NCBI RefSeq assembly: GCF_004341395.1
Contig: NZ_SLXT01000007.1
Span: forward strand, 81,158 to 145,157
Direction of reading: 5' to 3'
Length of the DNA: 64,000 nucleotides
Origin: Heliophilum fasciatum
GTDB taxonomy: Bacteria > Bacillota > Desulfitobacteriia > Heliobacteriales > Heliobacteriaceae
Position numbers and translations under genes: made by a program. Below the pieces are notes generated by a model, which saw nothing but the letters and a program-made list of their open reading frames with translations, was not told where the DNA came from and did no database searches. This document shows, one piece after another, positions 37,580 to 45,804 of the stretch. Position 1 is the first letter of the stretch; every line of letters begins with the position of its first letter.

Positions 37580-38851
37580 ATGGCCGGTTGTTCCGGTGGT
37601 ATTCATCCAGACCTGTTAGAAAAAACAAAAAAACATCCCTGCTATTCTGCGGAAGCCCATAAGCAATATGCACGGATTCATTTACCGGTGGCACCGAAGT
37701 GCAATATTCAATGTAACTATTGCAATCGAAAATTTGATTGTGTCAACGAAAGTCGCCCTGGTGTAACCAGTGAAGTGTTAACGCCGGAACTGGCCAAAGA
37801 AAAATTCCAATGGGTGAAAAGTGTCATTGAAGACCTGACTGTCGTCGGTATTGCCGGACCGGGCGATGCCTTGGCCGATTGGGTCCACACGAAAGCAACG
37901 ATCGAACAGATCAAAGCCGGCAATCCCGATATTATCTTTTGCTTATCGACCAATGGCCTGCTCTTGCCGGAGTATGCACCGGAAATCGTCGAACTGGGTA
38001 TTGATCATGTCACCGTGACCATCAATGCACTTGATCCGGTCATTGGGGCACAAATCTATAAACATGTCCTTTATCAAGGCACCCATTATGAAGGGGTGGC
38101 TGCGGCCGAACTGCTTTGGAAAAACCAAGAGGCCGGTGTTCGTTATCTAACAGAACGGGGCGTACTGGTGAAAGTCAACATCGTGATGATCAAAGGGATC
38201 AACGATGGCCATATTCCTGATGTGGTTAAGAAGGTCAAAGAACTCGGTGTTTTTGTGACCAATATTATGCCGTTAATTCCTGCGCCGGGAAGTGCTTTTG
38301 CGCATTTTCCCCAAACCAGCATGCAAGAAGTTAATCAGTTGCGGAATGCTTGTCAGCTTGACATCCAGCAAATGCGGCATTGCCAGCAATGCCGAGCCGA
38401 TGCTATCGGGCGGATCCACGAAGATCGTTCGCAAGAATTTCGTATGTGCCATCGCCCGGCAGCCAGCGCCATACCGCAAGCACCGGCCCAGAAACAGTAT
38501 CGCATCGCCGTGACTTCCAAACATGGCAAGTTGGTTGATCAACATTTTGGTCATGCTACGGCATTTCTCATTTACCAGGGTAACGGTCAGGAATTCCAAG
38601 AAGCGGGAACCCGTAACGTCGATCAATTCTGCACCGGTATGGAAGAGTGTGACTCCGATCAGGACAAACGGGAGCGAATCATCGATGCATTGCAAGACTG
38701 TGATGCCGTGCTGACCATGCGCATCGGCTATCATGCCAAAGAGCGGTTGCGTCAAAAGGGTATTGAGCCCATTGAGTACTGCGACACCGTCGAGGATGGC
38801 CTGCGTTATGTGGTGACGAAGCTGAGCGAGAGTGGTGCGCAAGCCGGGTAA
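37580..38851 (+). CDS. nifB: NifB, radical SAM maturase for the Fe-S-C cofactor core
   Basis: 423 residues. Radical SAM motif CNIQCNYC (about residue 41), NifB-specific HPCYS near the N-terminus and CVNESRPGVTSEVL. From about residue 310 it carries a fused NifX-like domain (YRIAVTSKHGKLVDQHFGHA). It inserts the central carbide to form NifB-co (an 8Fe-9S-C cluster). No nifE/nifN is visible, so the DK proteins here probably use NifB-co or a simple derivative, as reported for methylthio-alkane reductase. A piece of its 3' end is duplicated near 61.3 kb. Confidence 0.92.
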   Translation: MAGCSGGIHPDLLEKTKKHPCYSAEAHKQYARIHLPVAPKCNIQCNYCNRKFDCVNESRPGVTSEVLTPELAKEKFQWVKSVIEDLTVVGIAGPGDALADWVHTKATIEQIKAGNPDIIFCLSTNGLLLPEYAPEIVELGIDHVTVTINALDPVIGAQIYKHVLYQGTHYEGVAAAELLWKNQEAGVRYLTERGVLVKVNIVMIKGINDGHIPDVVKKVKELGVFVTNIMPLIPAPGSAFAHFPQTSMQEVNQLRNACQLDIQQMRHCQQCRADAIGRIHEDRSQEFRMCHRPAASAIPQAPAQKQYRIAVTSKHGKLVDQHFGHATAFLIYQGNGQEFQEAGTRNVDQFCTGMEECDSDQDKRERIIDALQDCDAVLTMRIGYHAKERLRQKGIEPIEYCDTVEDGLRYVVTKLSESGAQAG

Positions 38852-38967
38852 GGGCGATGAACAAGCGATTGGCGATATCTATAATAAGCGGCGAAGTAGA
38901 ATACGTAGAACTGAAGAACCGAAGAACCGAAAAAACCAAGAACCGAAGTCAGAGAGGATGAGTTTTT

Positions 38968-39537
38968 ATGTCGAAAGTGCTTCTCCTTAGCGGTAGCCCC
39001 AAACCGGAAGGCAACACCGTCCAGATCCTTGAAGAATGTGCCCGTGCCATTGAAGCCCACGGAGTAGACACGGAGATTGTCACCTTGGCGGGAAAGAAAA
39101 TCGAAAGTTGCATCGCTTGTGGCAAATGCAGTGAAATTTCCCGTTGTGTTCTCGATGACGGTTTAAACGACATCATCGACAAAATTCGTACTGCCGAAGG
39201 CTTTATCGCCGGTGCTCCGGTATATTTCGGCACCGCCCGTGGCGATGTGATGTCGGCGTTACAACGGATTGGCGTGGTATCGCGCGCGACCGGTCAGTTT
39301 CTTTCCTGGAAAGTCGGCGGTCCCATTGCGGTGGCCCGTCGTGGCGCTCATACGGCCACATTGCAAGAAATGCTCATGTTTTATCTGATTAACGACATGA
39401 TCGTTCCCGGATCAACCTACTGGAACATGGTCTTTGGCCGCATACCCGGTGAGGCCCTTCAAGATGCTGAAGGTGTTAAGCATATTCAGCGTTTTGGCGA
39501 AAACGTTGCCAAACTTATTTTACGCATTCAGGAATGA
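38968..39537 (+). CDS. Iron-sulfur flavoprotein (NADPH-dependent FMN reductase family)
   Basis: 189 residues. N-terminal FMN-binding loop (LLSGSPKPEGNTVQ), then a compact cysteine motif CIACGKCSEISRC for a [4Fe-4S] cluster, and GAPVYFGTARGDVMS for the flavin. Typical of archaeal/clostridial iron-sulfur flavoproteins, which pass single electrons between ferredoxin and acceptors. In this operon it is a good candidate for electron supply to the NifH-like protein. The 115 bp before it contains GAACCGAA direct repeats (about 38898-38946). A truncated copy lies at 61482. Confidence 0.85.
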   Translation: MSKVLLLSGSPKPEGNTVQILEECARAIEAHGVDTEIVTLAGKKIESCIACGKCSEISRCVLDDGLNDIIDKIRTAEGFIAGAPVYFGTARGDVMSALQRIGVVSRATGQFLSWKVGGPIAVARRGAHTATLQEMLMFYLINDMIVPGSTYWNMVFGRIPGEALQDAEGVKHIQRFGENVAKLILRIQE

Positions 39538-39590
39538 TCCGATCGTAATGCGTACGCTGGCGGTCATGTATGATATGACTGGTTGCAACC

Positions 39591-39636
39591 AAAAAGCAAG
39601 AGGCCGATTCCATTGGAACCAGGCCTCTTGCTTTTT
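39591..39636 (+). terminator. Terminator of the NifH-cysK-nifB-flavoprotein operon
   Basis: AAAAAGCAAGAGGCC / GGCCTCTTGCTTTTT, 15-bp stem, bidirectional in form, between convergent units. Confidence 0.9.
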
Positions 39637-39675
39637 ATGATGCGCTCGATGCTTCTGTGGAAGAATTATCGGGCG

Positions 39676-39951
39676 TCAACGCTTGATGGCTTTATCACAG
39701 ACATAAATCCCCTGGTCGTTGACATGTTTGGTGGGGCAGTAGGTAAAGAGCGTTTCGTTATGTACCTGGGAGATGCCGACATTCCCATTGTGCTCAGCCA
39801 CTAAGATGGTTTTCTTATCAGCATTTCGAAAAGCACCGGCTCGGACTTCTTGAAGTTTAAGATAGGTTGTACATTGACCGACTTCTTGAATCCAGGAATA
39901 ACAAACCTCATCAATCTGCACATGACCGTTTACAAGCAACTGTACATTCAT
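39676..39951 (-). CDS. 91-residue protein of unknown function with its own island leader
   Basis: Start ATG 39951 has GGAGG 9 bp upstream; GTG 39960 is less likely. The protein (MNVQLLVNGHVQIDEVCY at the start, TYCPTKHVNDQGIYVCDK near the end) has four cysteines (EVCYS, GQCTT, TYCPT, YVCDK) and no membrane segment or signal. I do not recognise the family. It has a consensus promoter and attenuator leader of the island type, so it is made under the same conditions as the nitrogenase-like enzymes. A metal-binding or small regulatory or assembly role is possible but unproven. Confidence 0.65.
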   Translation of the reverse strand: MNVQLLVNGHVQIDEVCYSWIQEVGQCTTYLKLQEVRAGAFRNADKKTILVAEHNGNVGISQVHNETLFTYCPTKHVNDQGIYVCDKAIKR

Positions 39952-39998
39952 CTTGAGCACCCTCCGTTTCTTTTTGTCCCGATTGCTAAAAGGCCAGC

Positions 39999-40137
39999 AA
40001 AAAAAAACAGAGGCCTGGTATAAACCAAGCCTCCGTTTTTCTGGTCAGCCTTCTAATTTGTAGTTACCACTAATCCAATTATACAGGTAGGATTAATTTG
40101 TTTTTCTAATTATAATCCCCTGAGCAACGACTGTCAA
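39999..40137 (-). promoter_or_regulatory. Promoter plus attenuator leader L3 (minus strand)
   Basis: Minus strand: TTGACA (40132-40137)-17 bp-TATAAT (40109-40114), both perfect. Hairpin at 40029-40049: GCU-GA-CCAG-AAAAA-C-GG-A-GGC (one base short in the right stem), then terminator GAGGCTTGGT / ACCAGGCCTC with a T-run. It is divergent from L4, so 39952-40357 is a two-way control region. Confidence 0.75.
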
Positions 40138-40164
40138 CCTACTAAAATCAACGGTTTTTATTAC

Positions 40165-40277
40165 TTGACAAGCAACGTTAGGCATGATTTAATGAATTCA
40201 ACTGAAATGGAAAAATGCTGATCAGGTACACTGAAGGCAAGGCATGTTATTGCAAAATAACAGGCCTTGCCTTTTTT
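40165..40277 (+). promoter_or_regulatory. Promoter plus attenuator leader L4 (before K2D2)
   Basis: TTGACA (40165)-17 bp-TTTAAT (40188). Hairpin at 40217-40238: GCU-GA-UCAG-GUACA-CUGA-A-GGC. Terminator AAGGCAAGGC / GGCCTTGCCTT with an inner TGTTATT/AATAACA stem and T6. UCAG/CUGA in place of CCAG/CUGG is a compensatory change. Confidence 0.78.
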
Positions 40278-40357
40278 GTTTTAAACCTTGATGAATATCT
40301 GCACAAGTTCATTGAGGAAGCGCAGACGATCGTGATGAATCAGAAAGGGGATCAACG

Positions 40358-41713
40358 ATGGCGACTTTTATCGAGCGACCGCGCAATTCTTGTGCGCTTG
40401 GTGGGGCCTTAACGACACTGAATGCATTGCAAGGGGTAATCCCCATCATTCATGCTTCCAATGGCTGTGGCGGTAATATCTGCGGCACCATCATGGCCGG
40501 AAGCGGCTACCAAGGTGGCGGCTATATCGGCGCTTTGTCCGTACCGAGTTCCAATGTTTCTGAAAAAGAAATCCTTTTTGGTGGGGAAGAGCGCCTGGAA
40601 GAACAGGTGGCCGCCACGTTGGAACTGGTGGACGGACAAGTGTACGTCATTGTGACCGGTTGCATGACCGAGATCATCGGTGATGACGCCAAGGCGGTGG
40701 CCCGGCGTTTTCAGCAACAGGGCAAGCCGGTCTTTGCTGCCGAGACAGCAGGATTCAAAGGCAATGCCTATCATGGCTACGATCTGCTCCTGGAGGCGCT
40801 GATCCGTGAAGGCGTCGTTGGTCCCAAGGGAGTAGAGAAGGAGCCCCACCAGGTAAACCTCTGGGGCATTGTGCCAGGTCACGATCCCTTCTGGCGGGGC
40901 GATTTGCTGGAAATTAAGCGCTTGTTGGGACTGCTTGGCTTGCAAGTGAGTACGTTCATCGCACCCGATGAAACGGCCGATAACTTGCGCCAGGCCTCCA
41001 AGGCGGCCGGGAACATTATTGTTTCGCAATCCTACGGGGTGGCAGCGGCAAAGGTTTTTGAAGAAGAATACGGCACGCCCTTTTTGGCCGTCGATTTACC
41101 GGTTGGCCCTACGGCGACTGCTGATTTTCTGCGGCAGGTCGGCCGGTTCTTGGGACTGGAAACGACTAAGGTGGAAGAGGTCATCCGGCGGGAAGATGGG
41201 CAGTACTACTGGTTTATTGAGCGTCTTGCCGATTTTTATACCGATTTGGATATGCAACATTATGCCGTTGTGGTCAGCAATGCCAATTACAGCGCCCCGA
41301 TCGCCCGTTTTCTGGCCGATGATTTGGGCTGGCTGCCGGAAGTCGTGGTGGTGACGGAACCGCTTGCGGAAGAGCAAAAAGCTCATATTCAAGAAGCATT
41401 GGCCGGCCTGGCGGAGTTAAAGGACGGGCAAGTGCCCAAAGTGCTATTTGAGACGGATCCCTATGAAATCCACAACGCAGTCGTTGCGCATTGGCCGAAA
41501 AACAACGGTGAAAAATACGCCCACAAATTAAGTCCTGCCTTTGTGATTGGCAGTTCCTTCGAAAAAGATTTGGCAGCCGCGATCGGCGCTCGGCACCTGA
41601 CCGTTTCATTTCCGATTCTTGATCGGGTGCTCCTCGACCGGGGGTATAGCGGATACAACGGAGCATTGCATTTGGTGGAAGATTTACTGGCCGTTGTGGT
41701 AGGAGGGAGATAG
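40358..41713 (+). CDS. Nitrogenase-like beta subunit K2
   Basis: 451 residues. Cys12 (NSCALGG), Cys37 (SNGCGGN) and Cys102 (TGCMTEIIGDD) fit P-cluster ligands. The C-terminal LDRGYSGYNGALHL is the usual NifK-like end. It precedes its D partner (order K then D, the reverse of D1K1 and of the other two pairs) with 3 bp between them. By eye it is closer to K4 (for example VPSSN, GNAYHGYDL/GNAYVGYDL) than to K1 or K3. Confidence 0.8.
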   Translation: MATFIERPRNSCALGGALTTLNALQGVIPIIHASNGCGGNICGTIMAGSGYQGGGYIGALSVPSSNVSEKEILFGGEERLEEQVAATLELVDGQVYVIVTGCMTEIIGDDAKAVARRFQQQGKPVFAAETAGFKGNAYHGYDLLLEALIREGVVGPKGVEKEPHQVNLWGIVPGHDPFWRGDLLEIKRLLGLLGLQVSTFIAPDETADNLRQASKAAGNIIVSQSYGVAAAKVFEEEYGTPFLAVDLPVGPTATADFLRQVGRFLGLETTKVEEVIRREDGQYYWFIERLADFYTDLDMQHYAVVVSNANYSAPIARFLADDLGWLPEVVVVTEPLAEEQKAHIQEALAGLAELKDGQVPKVLFETDPYEIHNAVVAHWPKNNGEKYAHKLSPAFVIGSSFEKDLAAAIGARHLTVSFPILDRVLLDRGYSGYNGALHLVEDLLAVVVGGR

Positions 41714-41716
41714 ATT

Positions 41717-43216
41717 ATGGCTTTTGTTGAATATGTAAATGAAAAGGCGAACCCGCGGCGCGACGACCGTCTGCGCACTTGCCATGCCTACGGGGGAACG
41801 GCCTGTGGATTGGTGAAGGATTCCCAGGGGGGATGCTTGGTTAATAAAGACCGTTCGTTCAGCCAGACTTTTGGTTGCCAGATGAGCCTTTCCATGTTCA
41901 TGCTGCAGACGATTCCCGATACGGTAAGCATCTTGCACGGGCCTGTTGGCTGCGGTGGGGCTAGTCCCGGCCGTGACTACCGGGTGCGCGAGGGGAACCG
42001 GGCGCGAGGGTTAAAGGAACAACGGGTGATCTGGTACAATACCAACTTAAATGAAAGTGACGTGATCAATGGCGGCGAAGATTCCTTAGAAAAGACCATT
42101 TTAGCCATTGAAGAGCGGCACCATCCCAAAGCGATTTTTATCGTTTCCACTTGTGTTCCCGGCATCATTGGGGATGATGTGGACGCATTGGCCGCGCAAT
42201 TGCAGGAGCGGGTGAAGGCGAAGCTCATTCCGCTGCACTGCGAAGGGTTCAAAACCAAAATCGTGGCTACAGCCTATGATGCGGTGTACCACGGGATTGC
42301 CCGCCATTTGATCGATGATCAAGAAGATGCGCCAGCGGAGGCAGCCGGTGCGGCTCAAGGGCAAGCAGACGGTCTGATCCCGGTCAATGTGTTTAACTTC
42401 AGTTCCATGGGGCGTATCGATGAAGTGGAACTGGCCCGTCTGTTAAAGGGAATTGGCTTGGAGGCTAATTTCTTCCCCAATTATGTCCACCCCGATGCCT
42501 TCAATCATCTCAAAAAGGCAGCGCTGAATATCAGTGTTTGCGCCACCCATGATGATTATTTCCTGGAATACTTGAAAGAAAAGTTCGGCACCCCTTATCT
42601 GATCGGCACGATGCCGATCGGCAGCCGGAACACCTCGGAATGGTTACTGGCCATTGCCGGGAAACTGGGCAAAGAAGAAGTAGCCCAGCAGTTTATCACT
42701 GCCGAGACTAAAGAATTGGAAGCGGCGCTGGCGCCGTACCAGGAACGGTTCCAAGGCAAACGGGTCTATATCAGCGGCGGTGAGATTCGTGTACCGGCGA
42801 CGGGTATGCTGATGCAAGAACTTGGCTTCAAGGTTATTGGTCTTCGTGCCCACCACTACGATGAGTTCGGCGATGATCTTTATCTCAAAGTGGCGGAAAA
42901 TGATCCGGATATGGAAGTCAACGTGGCAACGACGCAGCCTTTTGAATTGGTCAACTTGCTGAATCGCGCCAAGCCGGATTTGTACATCGGGCACGCGGGC
43001 AGTAATGTCTATGCCGCCAAGCTGGGGATTCCGGGCTTCCCCTTGTTCAATACGCCGAAGAGTTATTACGGATATCGCGGCGCTTATGAGGTGGCATTGC
43101 AGGTCGATCGGTTGCTCCGAAATCAGGCTTATCAGCGCAAGCTGAAAGAACATACGCGCAATCCTTATCATGAATCATGGTATCAACAAGATCCCTATCA
43201 TTACATTACAGGCTGA
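41717..43216 (+). CDS. Nitrogenase-like alpha subunit D2
   Basis: 499 residues. Cys54 (TFGCQM), Cys79 (GPVGCGG) and Cys146 (STCVPGIIGDD) as P-cluster-type ligands, Cys275 (NISVCATHDD) as cofactor-type ligand at the same number as in NifD. An Ala-rich insert follows LIDDQEDA (about 200-220). Closest in the window to D4 (shared CVPGIIGDD, SSMGR(I/V)DE). The downstream gene is a zinc methyltransferase of the URO-D fold, so its substrate may carry or yield a methyl group. Substrate unknown. Confidence 0.8.
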   Translation: MAFVEYVNEKANPRRDDRLRTCHAYGGTACGLVKDSQGGCLVNKDRSFSQTFGCQMSLSMFMLQTIPDTVSILHGPVGCGGASPGRDYRVREGNRARGLKEQRVIWYNTNLNESDVINGGEDSLEKTILAIEERHHPKAIFIVSTCVPGIIGDDVDALAAQLQERVKAKLIPLHCEGFKTKIVATAYDAVYHGIARHLIDDQEDAPAEAAGAAQGQADGLIPVNVFNFSSMGRIDEVELARLLKGIGLEANFFPNYVHPDAFNHLKKAALNISVCATHDDYFLEYLKEKFGTPYLIGTMPIGSRNTSEWLLAIAGKLGKEEVAQQFITAETKELEAALAPYQERFQGKRVYISGGEIRVPATGMLMQELGFKVIGLRAHHYDEFGDDLYLKVAENDPDMEVNVATTQPFELVNLLNRAKPDLYIGHAGSNVYAAKLGIPGFPLFNTPKSYYGYRGAYEVALQVDRLLRNQAYQRKLKEHTRNPYHESWYQQDPYHYITG

Positions 43217-43264
43217 TTTTCATGGGCGATGGCAGGAGCTTGTAGGGACAAGGAGGAGAAAAAA

Positions 43265-44353
43265 ATGTACGATGAGGCAAATTGGCCCGATCAGATGACG
43301 GCGAAAGAAAGAATGAGGGCACTGGCCCAAGGAAAGCCATTGGACCGACTCCCCTGTAATTTTTTCATGTCTGACCATGTAGCCAATCTCATTGGCGCCA
43401 AAGTATCCGAATTGCACTTGTCGGCAGAAAAACTGGTGGAGGGTCATGTGACGGCCCATCACATCTATGATACCGAAGGAGTTTCGGTAGGGCCCGGTCT
43501 CGGCGGATTCGCCGAAGCCCTTGGCAGTAAACTGTTTTTCCCTGATCACGGGTCGCCGCATGTTCAAGAGTTTGCGATCAAGAAAAAGGAGGATCTTGAT
43601 CGCTTATCCGTTCCCGACCCGGCAAAAGCAGGTCGATTTCCGATTATCCTGGAAGCGGCCGAAATTCTTGCCCATAAGTTAGGTGATAAAATTCCTGTCA
43701 CTGTGTCGATCATCGGACCCTTCAGCACGGCAGGCAACGTGCGGGGAACTGAAATACTTCTGCGGGATCTCTATCAAGATCCTGATTATGCCCACCGGTT
43801 ATTGCGGTTGGTTACCGATACAACCATCGCTTTTATCAAAGAAGCGGCAAAAAAGGATGTTATTTTCAGTGTTGGTGATCCTACCTCGTCAGGCACGTTG
43901 ATCAGTCCAAAGCAGTATCGGCAGTTTGCGTTTCCTTACTTAAAAGAAGTGATTGATGCGATCAAAGCAACGGGACGCCCGGCTCCGACACTGCACATCT
44001 GCGGCAATACGCGAAAGATTTGGACGGACATGGCTGATGCCGGTGCAGGCGTACTCAGCCTGGATGATGTAATTGATTTGGAAGATGCCAAGCGGGCTGT
44101 CGGGGACCGGGTGATCTTGATGGGCAATGTACGACCGACGGCGACGATGTATTTGGGTACGCCGCAACAAGTGATCGAAAATGCCATCGAATGTATCCGC
44201 AAAGCTTATGACAGCCCGAAGGGATACATTTTAGCCCTTGGCTGCGGCTTGCCGATCGATACACAGCCGGAGAATCTTCATGCACTGCGCTATGCGGCAA
44301 AGAAATATGGACGATTTCCGCTGGAAATCGATCGGCTCCATGTAGCCAATTAA
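43265..44353 (+). CDS. URO-D-fold zinc methyltransferase (MtaA/MtbA/CmuA-like)
   Basis: 362 residues from ATG 43265 (AGGAGG upstream). The fold is uroporphyrinogen decarboxylase, but the zinc motif of corrinoid/CoM-type methyltransferases is present: TLHICGNT (His-x-Cys) and ALGCGLP (second Cys). These enzymes move methyl groups between a corrinoid protein or methylated substrate and a thiol. No corrinoid protein is encoded nearby. As third gene of the K2D2 operon it probably handles a methylated product or substrate of that reductase, for example a methyl thioether. True UroD is unlikely because there is no haem gene around. Confidence 0.75.
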   Translation: MYDEANWPDQMTAKERMRALAQGKPLDRLPCNFFMSDHVANLIGAKVSELHLSAEKLVEGHVTAHHIYDTEGVSVGPGLGGFAEALGSKLFFPDHGSPHVQEFAIKKKEDLDRLSVPDPAKAGRFPIILEAAEILAHKLGDKIPVTVSIIGPFSTAGNVRGTEILLRDLYQDPDYAHRLLRLVTDTTIAFIKEAAKKDVIFSVGDPTSSGTLISPKQYRQFAFPYLKEVIDAIKATGRPAPTLHICGNTRKIWTDMADAGAGVLSLDDVIDLEDAKRAVGDRVILMGNVRPTATMYLGTPQQVIENAIECIRKAYDSPKGYILALGCGLPIDTQPENLHALRYAAKKYGRFPLEIDRLHVAN

Positions 44354-44354
44354 T

Positions 44355-44399
44355 CCACTGAAGCATCGGAGGTCTGGTTTTAATACCAGCCTCCTTTTT
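44355..44399 (+). terminator. Terminator of K2D2 operon with leader-like hairpin (orphan copy L5)
   Basis: Starts 1 bp after the stop: CC-A-CUGA-AGCA-UCGG-A-GGU followed by GGAGG(T)CTGGT / ACCAGCCTCC and T5. It matches the leader pattern (4-bp stem, loop ending in A, A-GG) but no plus-strand gene follows for more than 3 kb. Either a leader whose gene was lost or a terminator that happens to share the shape. Confidence 0.65.
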
Positions 44400-44404
44400 G
44401 CATG

Positions 44405-44453
44405 AAAAAAGCCCCCTATCCCCGAAGGGAAAGGGAGCTTAGATAGGGGGGGC
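44405..44453. terminator. Bidirectional terminator between convergent operons
   Basis: AAAAAAGCCCCCTATC pairs with GATAGGGGGGGC-type sequence; it separates the K2D2 and D3K3 units, which meet tail to tail. Confidence 0.8.
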
Positions 44454-44463
44454 TGGATGAAGG

Positions 44464-45786
44464 TTATTGAAAGTCGCTCAGAATTACCGTATAAATATCT
44501 TCCAGCAGCCGCAAGGCACCACGGTAGCCGAAATAAGCACGATCCAGTACCATCCGATCACTGACTGGAGCGGAAACGGACAGGTGATAACCATCCAGCT
44601 CTTCCGTGAAGGTCCGTTCCCAGGCGCTGCCGAAGATCAATGGCTTGCCGACAAAGGGAATCTTGCGGATTTCCTGCTGTGCCCAGCCGCCATCTTCGGT
44701 AAAGACGACAGGGACTTCATAACCGTCAATGATCTTTTGAAACTCTTGGCGGATGTTCTCTTGATGTTCTTCTGGGGTACCGTCAATGATGAACTGCGTC
44801 TCCGGAAGCAGCCCCATATCATTGATCAAGTATTTGGCGATGCCCAGGGCATAGGCGCTGTTGGTCAACGTGACAAAACGCCGTGGCAGCAAGCGGGTTT
44901 CTAACAGTTCATCGGCCGCGCGTTCGATGAAGTAATAATACTCATCTTCATGGCGGTTGATGACTTCTTCTGTCAATTGACTGTCAATTCCCGCATACTG
45001 AGATAAGGTGCGCAGGAAAGCGCTTGTGGCCGTCGGTCCGATGGGCAAGACCGGGATATGCAGATAGGGTGTGCCAAATTTTTCTTCGAGCAACTTGACG
45101 TTTTCCAGGCCAACCCAAGGCGAAAGCAGCAGGTTGAAGGCGGCTGCCGGCACCTTATTCAAAGCTGTAAGGCCTCGCTTGGGACCGAAAACAATGTTCG
45201 GTTCCAGTCCCAGTTCGCGGACAAGCAGTTCGATTTCTTTGAAGTTGCCGACCCAGAAGGGATCGTAGAAGGGAACGGTCGCCCAGATGTTTACTTGCTT
45301 GCTGTTTTTTGTTTCGGCTGGCTTTAAGTATTGTTCAATGATCGCGTTTACGACCAGTTCGTGGCCTTTGAGATTATTTCCTTTAAATCCGGCCGTTTCG
45401 GCAAAGATGACCGGTTTTTCAGCATCAGCGAAGCGTTTGACAACTTCGGCGACATCATCACCGACGATTTCCGGTGTGCAGCCGGACAAAACGATATATA
45501 AGTCACCGTCGATAACTTTGAGCGAATTTTCAATGACATCGGCCAAGCGTTCGTTGCCGCCAAAGACGACTTCCTTTTCGCCCAGATTGGTGCAAGGAAT
45601 CAGGTGACTGCCGATATATCCCGAGCCTTGGCAACCATTTAGTCCACCGATGGCACTGGAAAGCTTGGACGAGCAACCGGGGCCGGCATGCAGAACCGGA
45701 ACAGCTCTATCGATGGCCAGCACCGATTCTAATGCGCCTAATGCGCAGACGACACGAGGTTGATCAATGTATGTGGAAGTTGACAT
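44464..45786 (-). CDS. Nitrogenase-like beta subunit K3
   Basis: 440 residues. Cys14 (VVCALGA), Cys38 (GPGCSS) and Cys103 (SGCTPEIVGDD) as P-cluster-type ligands; C-terminal LDRAYFGYRGALRL. Closest to K1 (AVPVLHAGPGCS / AVPIVHAGPGCS). It follows D3 by 18 bp with AAGGTGGG upstream of the ATG. Confidence 0.8.
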   Translation of the reverse strand: MSTSTYIDQPRVVCALGALESVLAIDRAVPVLHAGPGCSSKLSSAIGGLNGCQGSGYIGSHLIPCTNLGEKEVVFGGNERLADVIENSLKVIDGDLYIVLSGCTPEIVGDDVAEVVKRFADAEKPVIFAETAGFKGNNLKGHELVVNAIIEQYLKPAETKNSKQVNIWATVPFYDPFWVGNFKEIELLVRELGLEPNIVFGPKRGLTALNKVPAAAFNLLLSPWVGLENVKLLEEKFGTPYLHIPVLPIGPTATSAFLRTLSQYAGIDSQLTEEVINRHEDEYYYFIERAADELLETRLLPRRFVTLTNSAYALGIAKYLINDMGLLPETQFIIDGTPEEHQENIRQEFQKIIDGYEVPVVFTEDGGWAQQEIRKIPFVGKPLIFGSAWERTFTEELDGYHLSVSAPVSDRMVLDRAYFGYRGALRLLEDIYTVILSDFQ

Positions 45787-45804
45787 TGGGAACCCACCTT
45801 TTTT

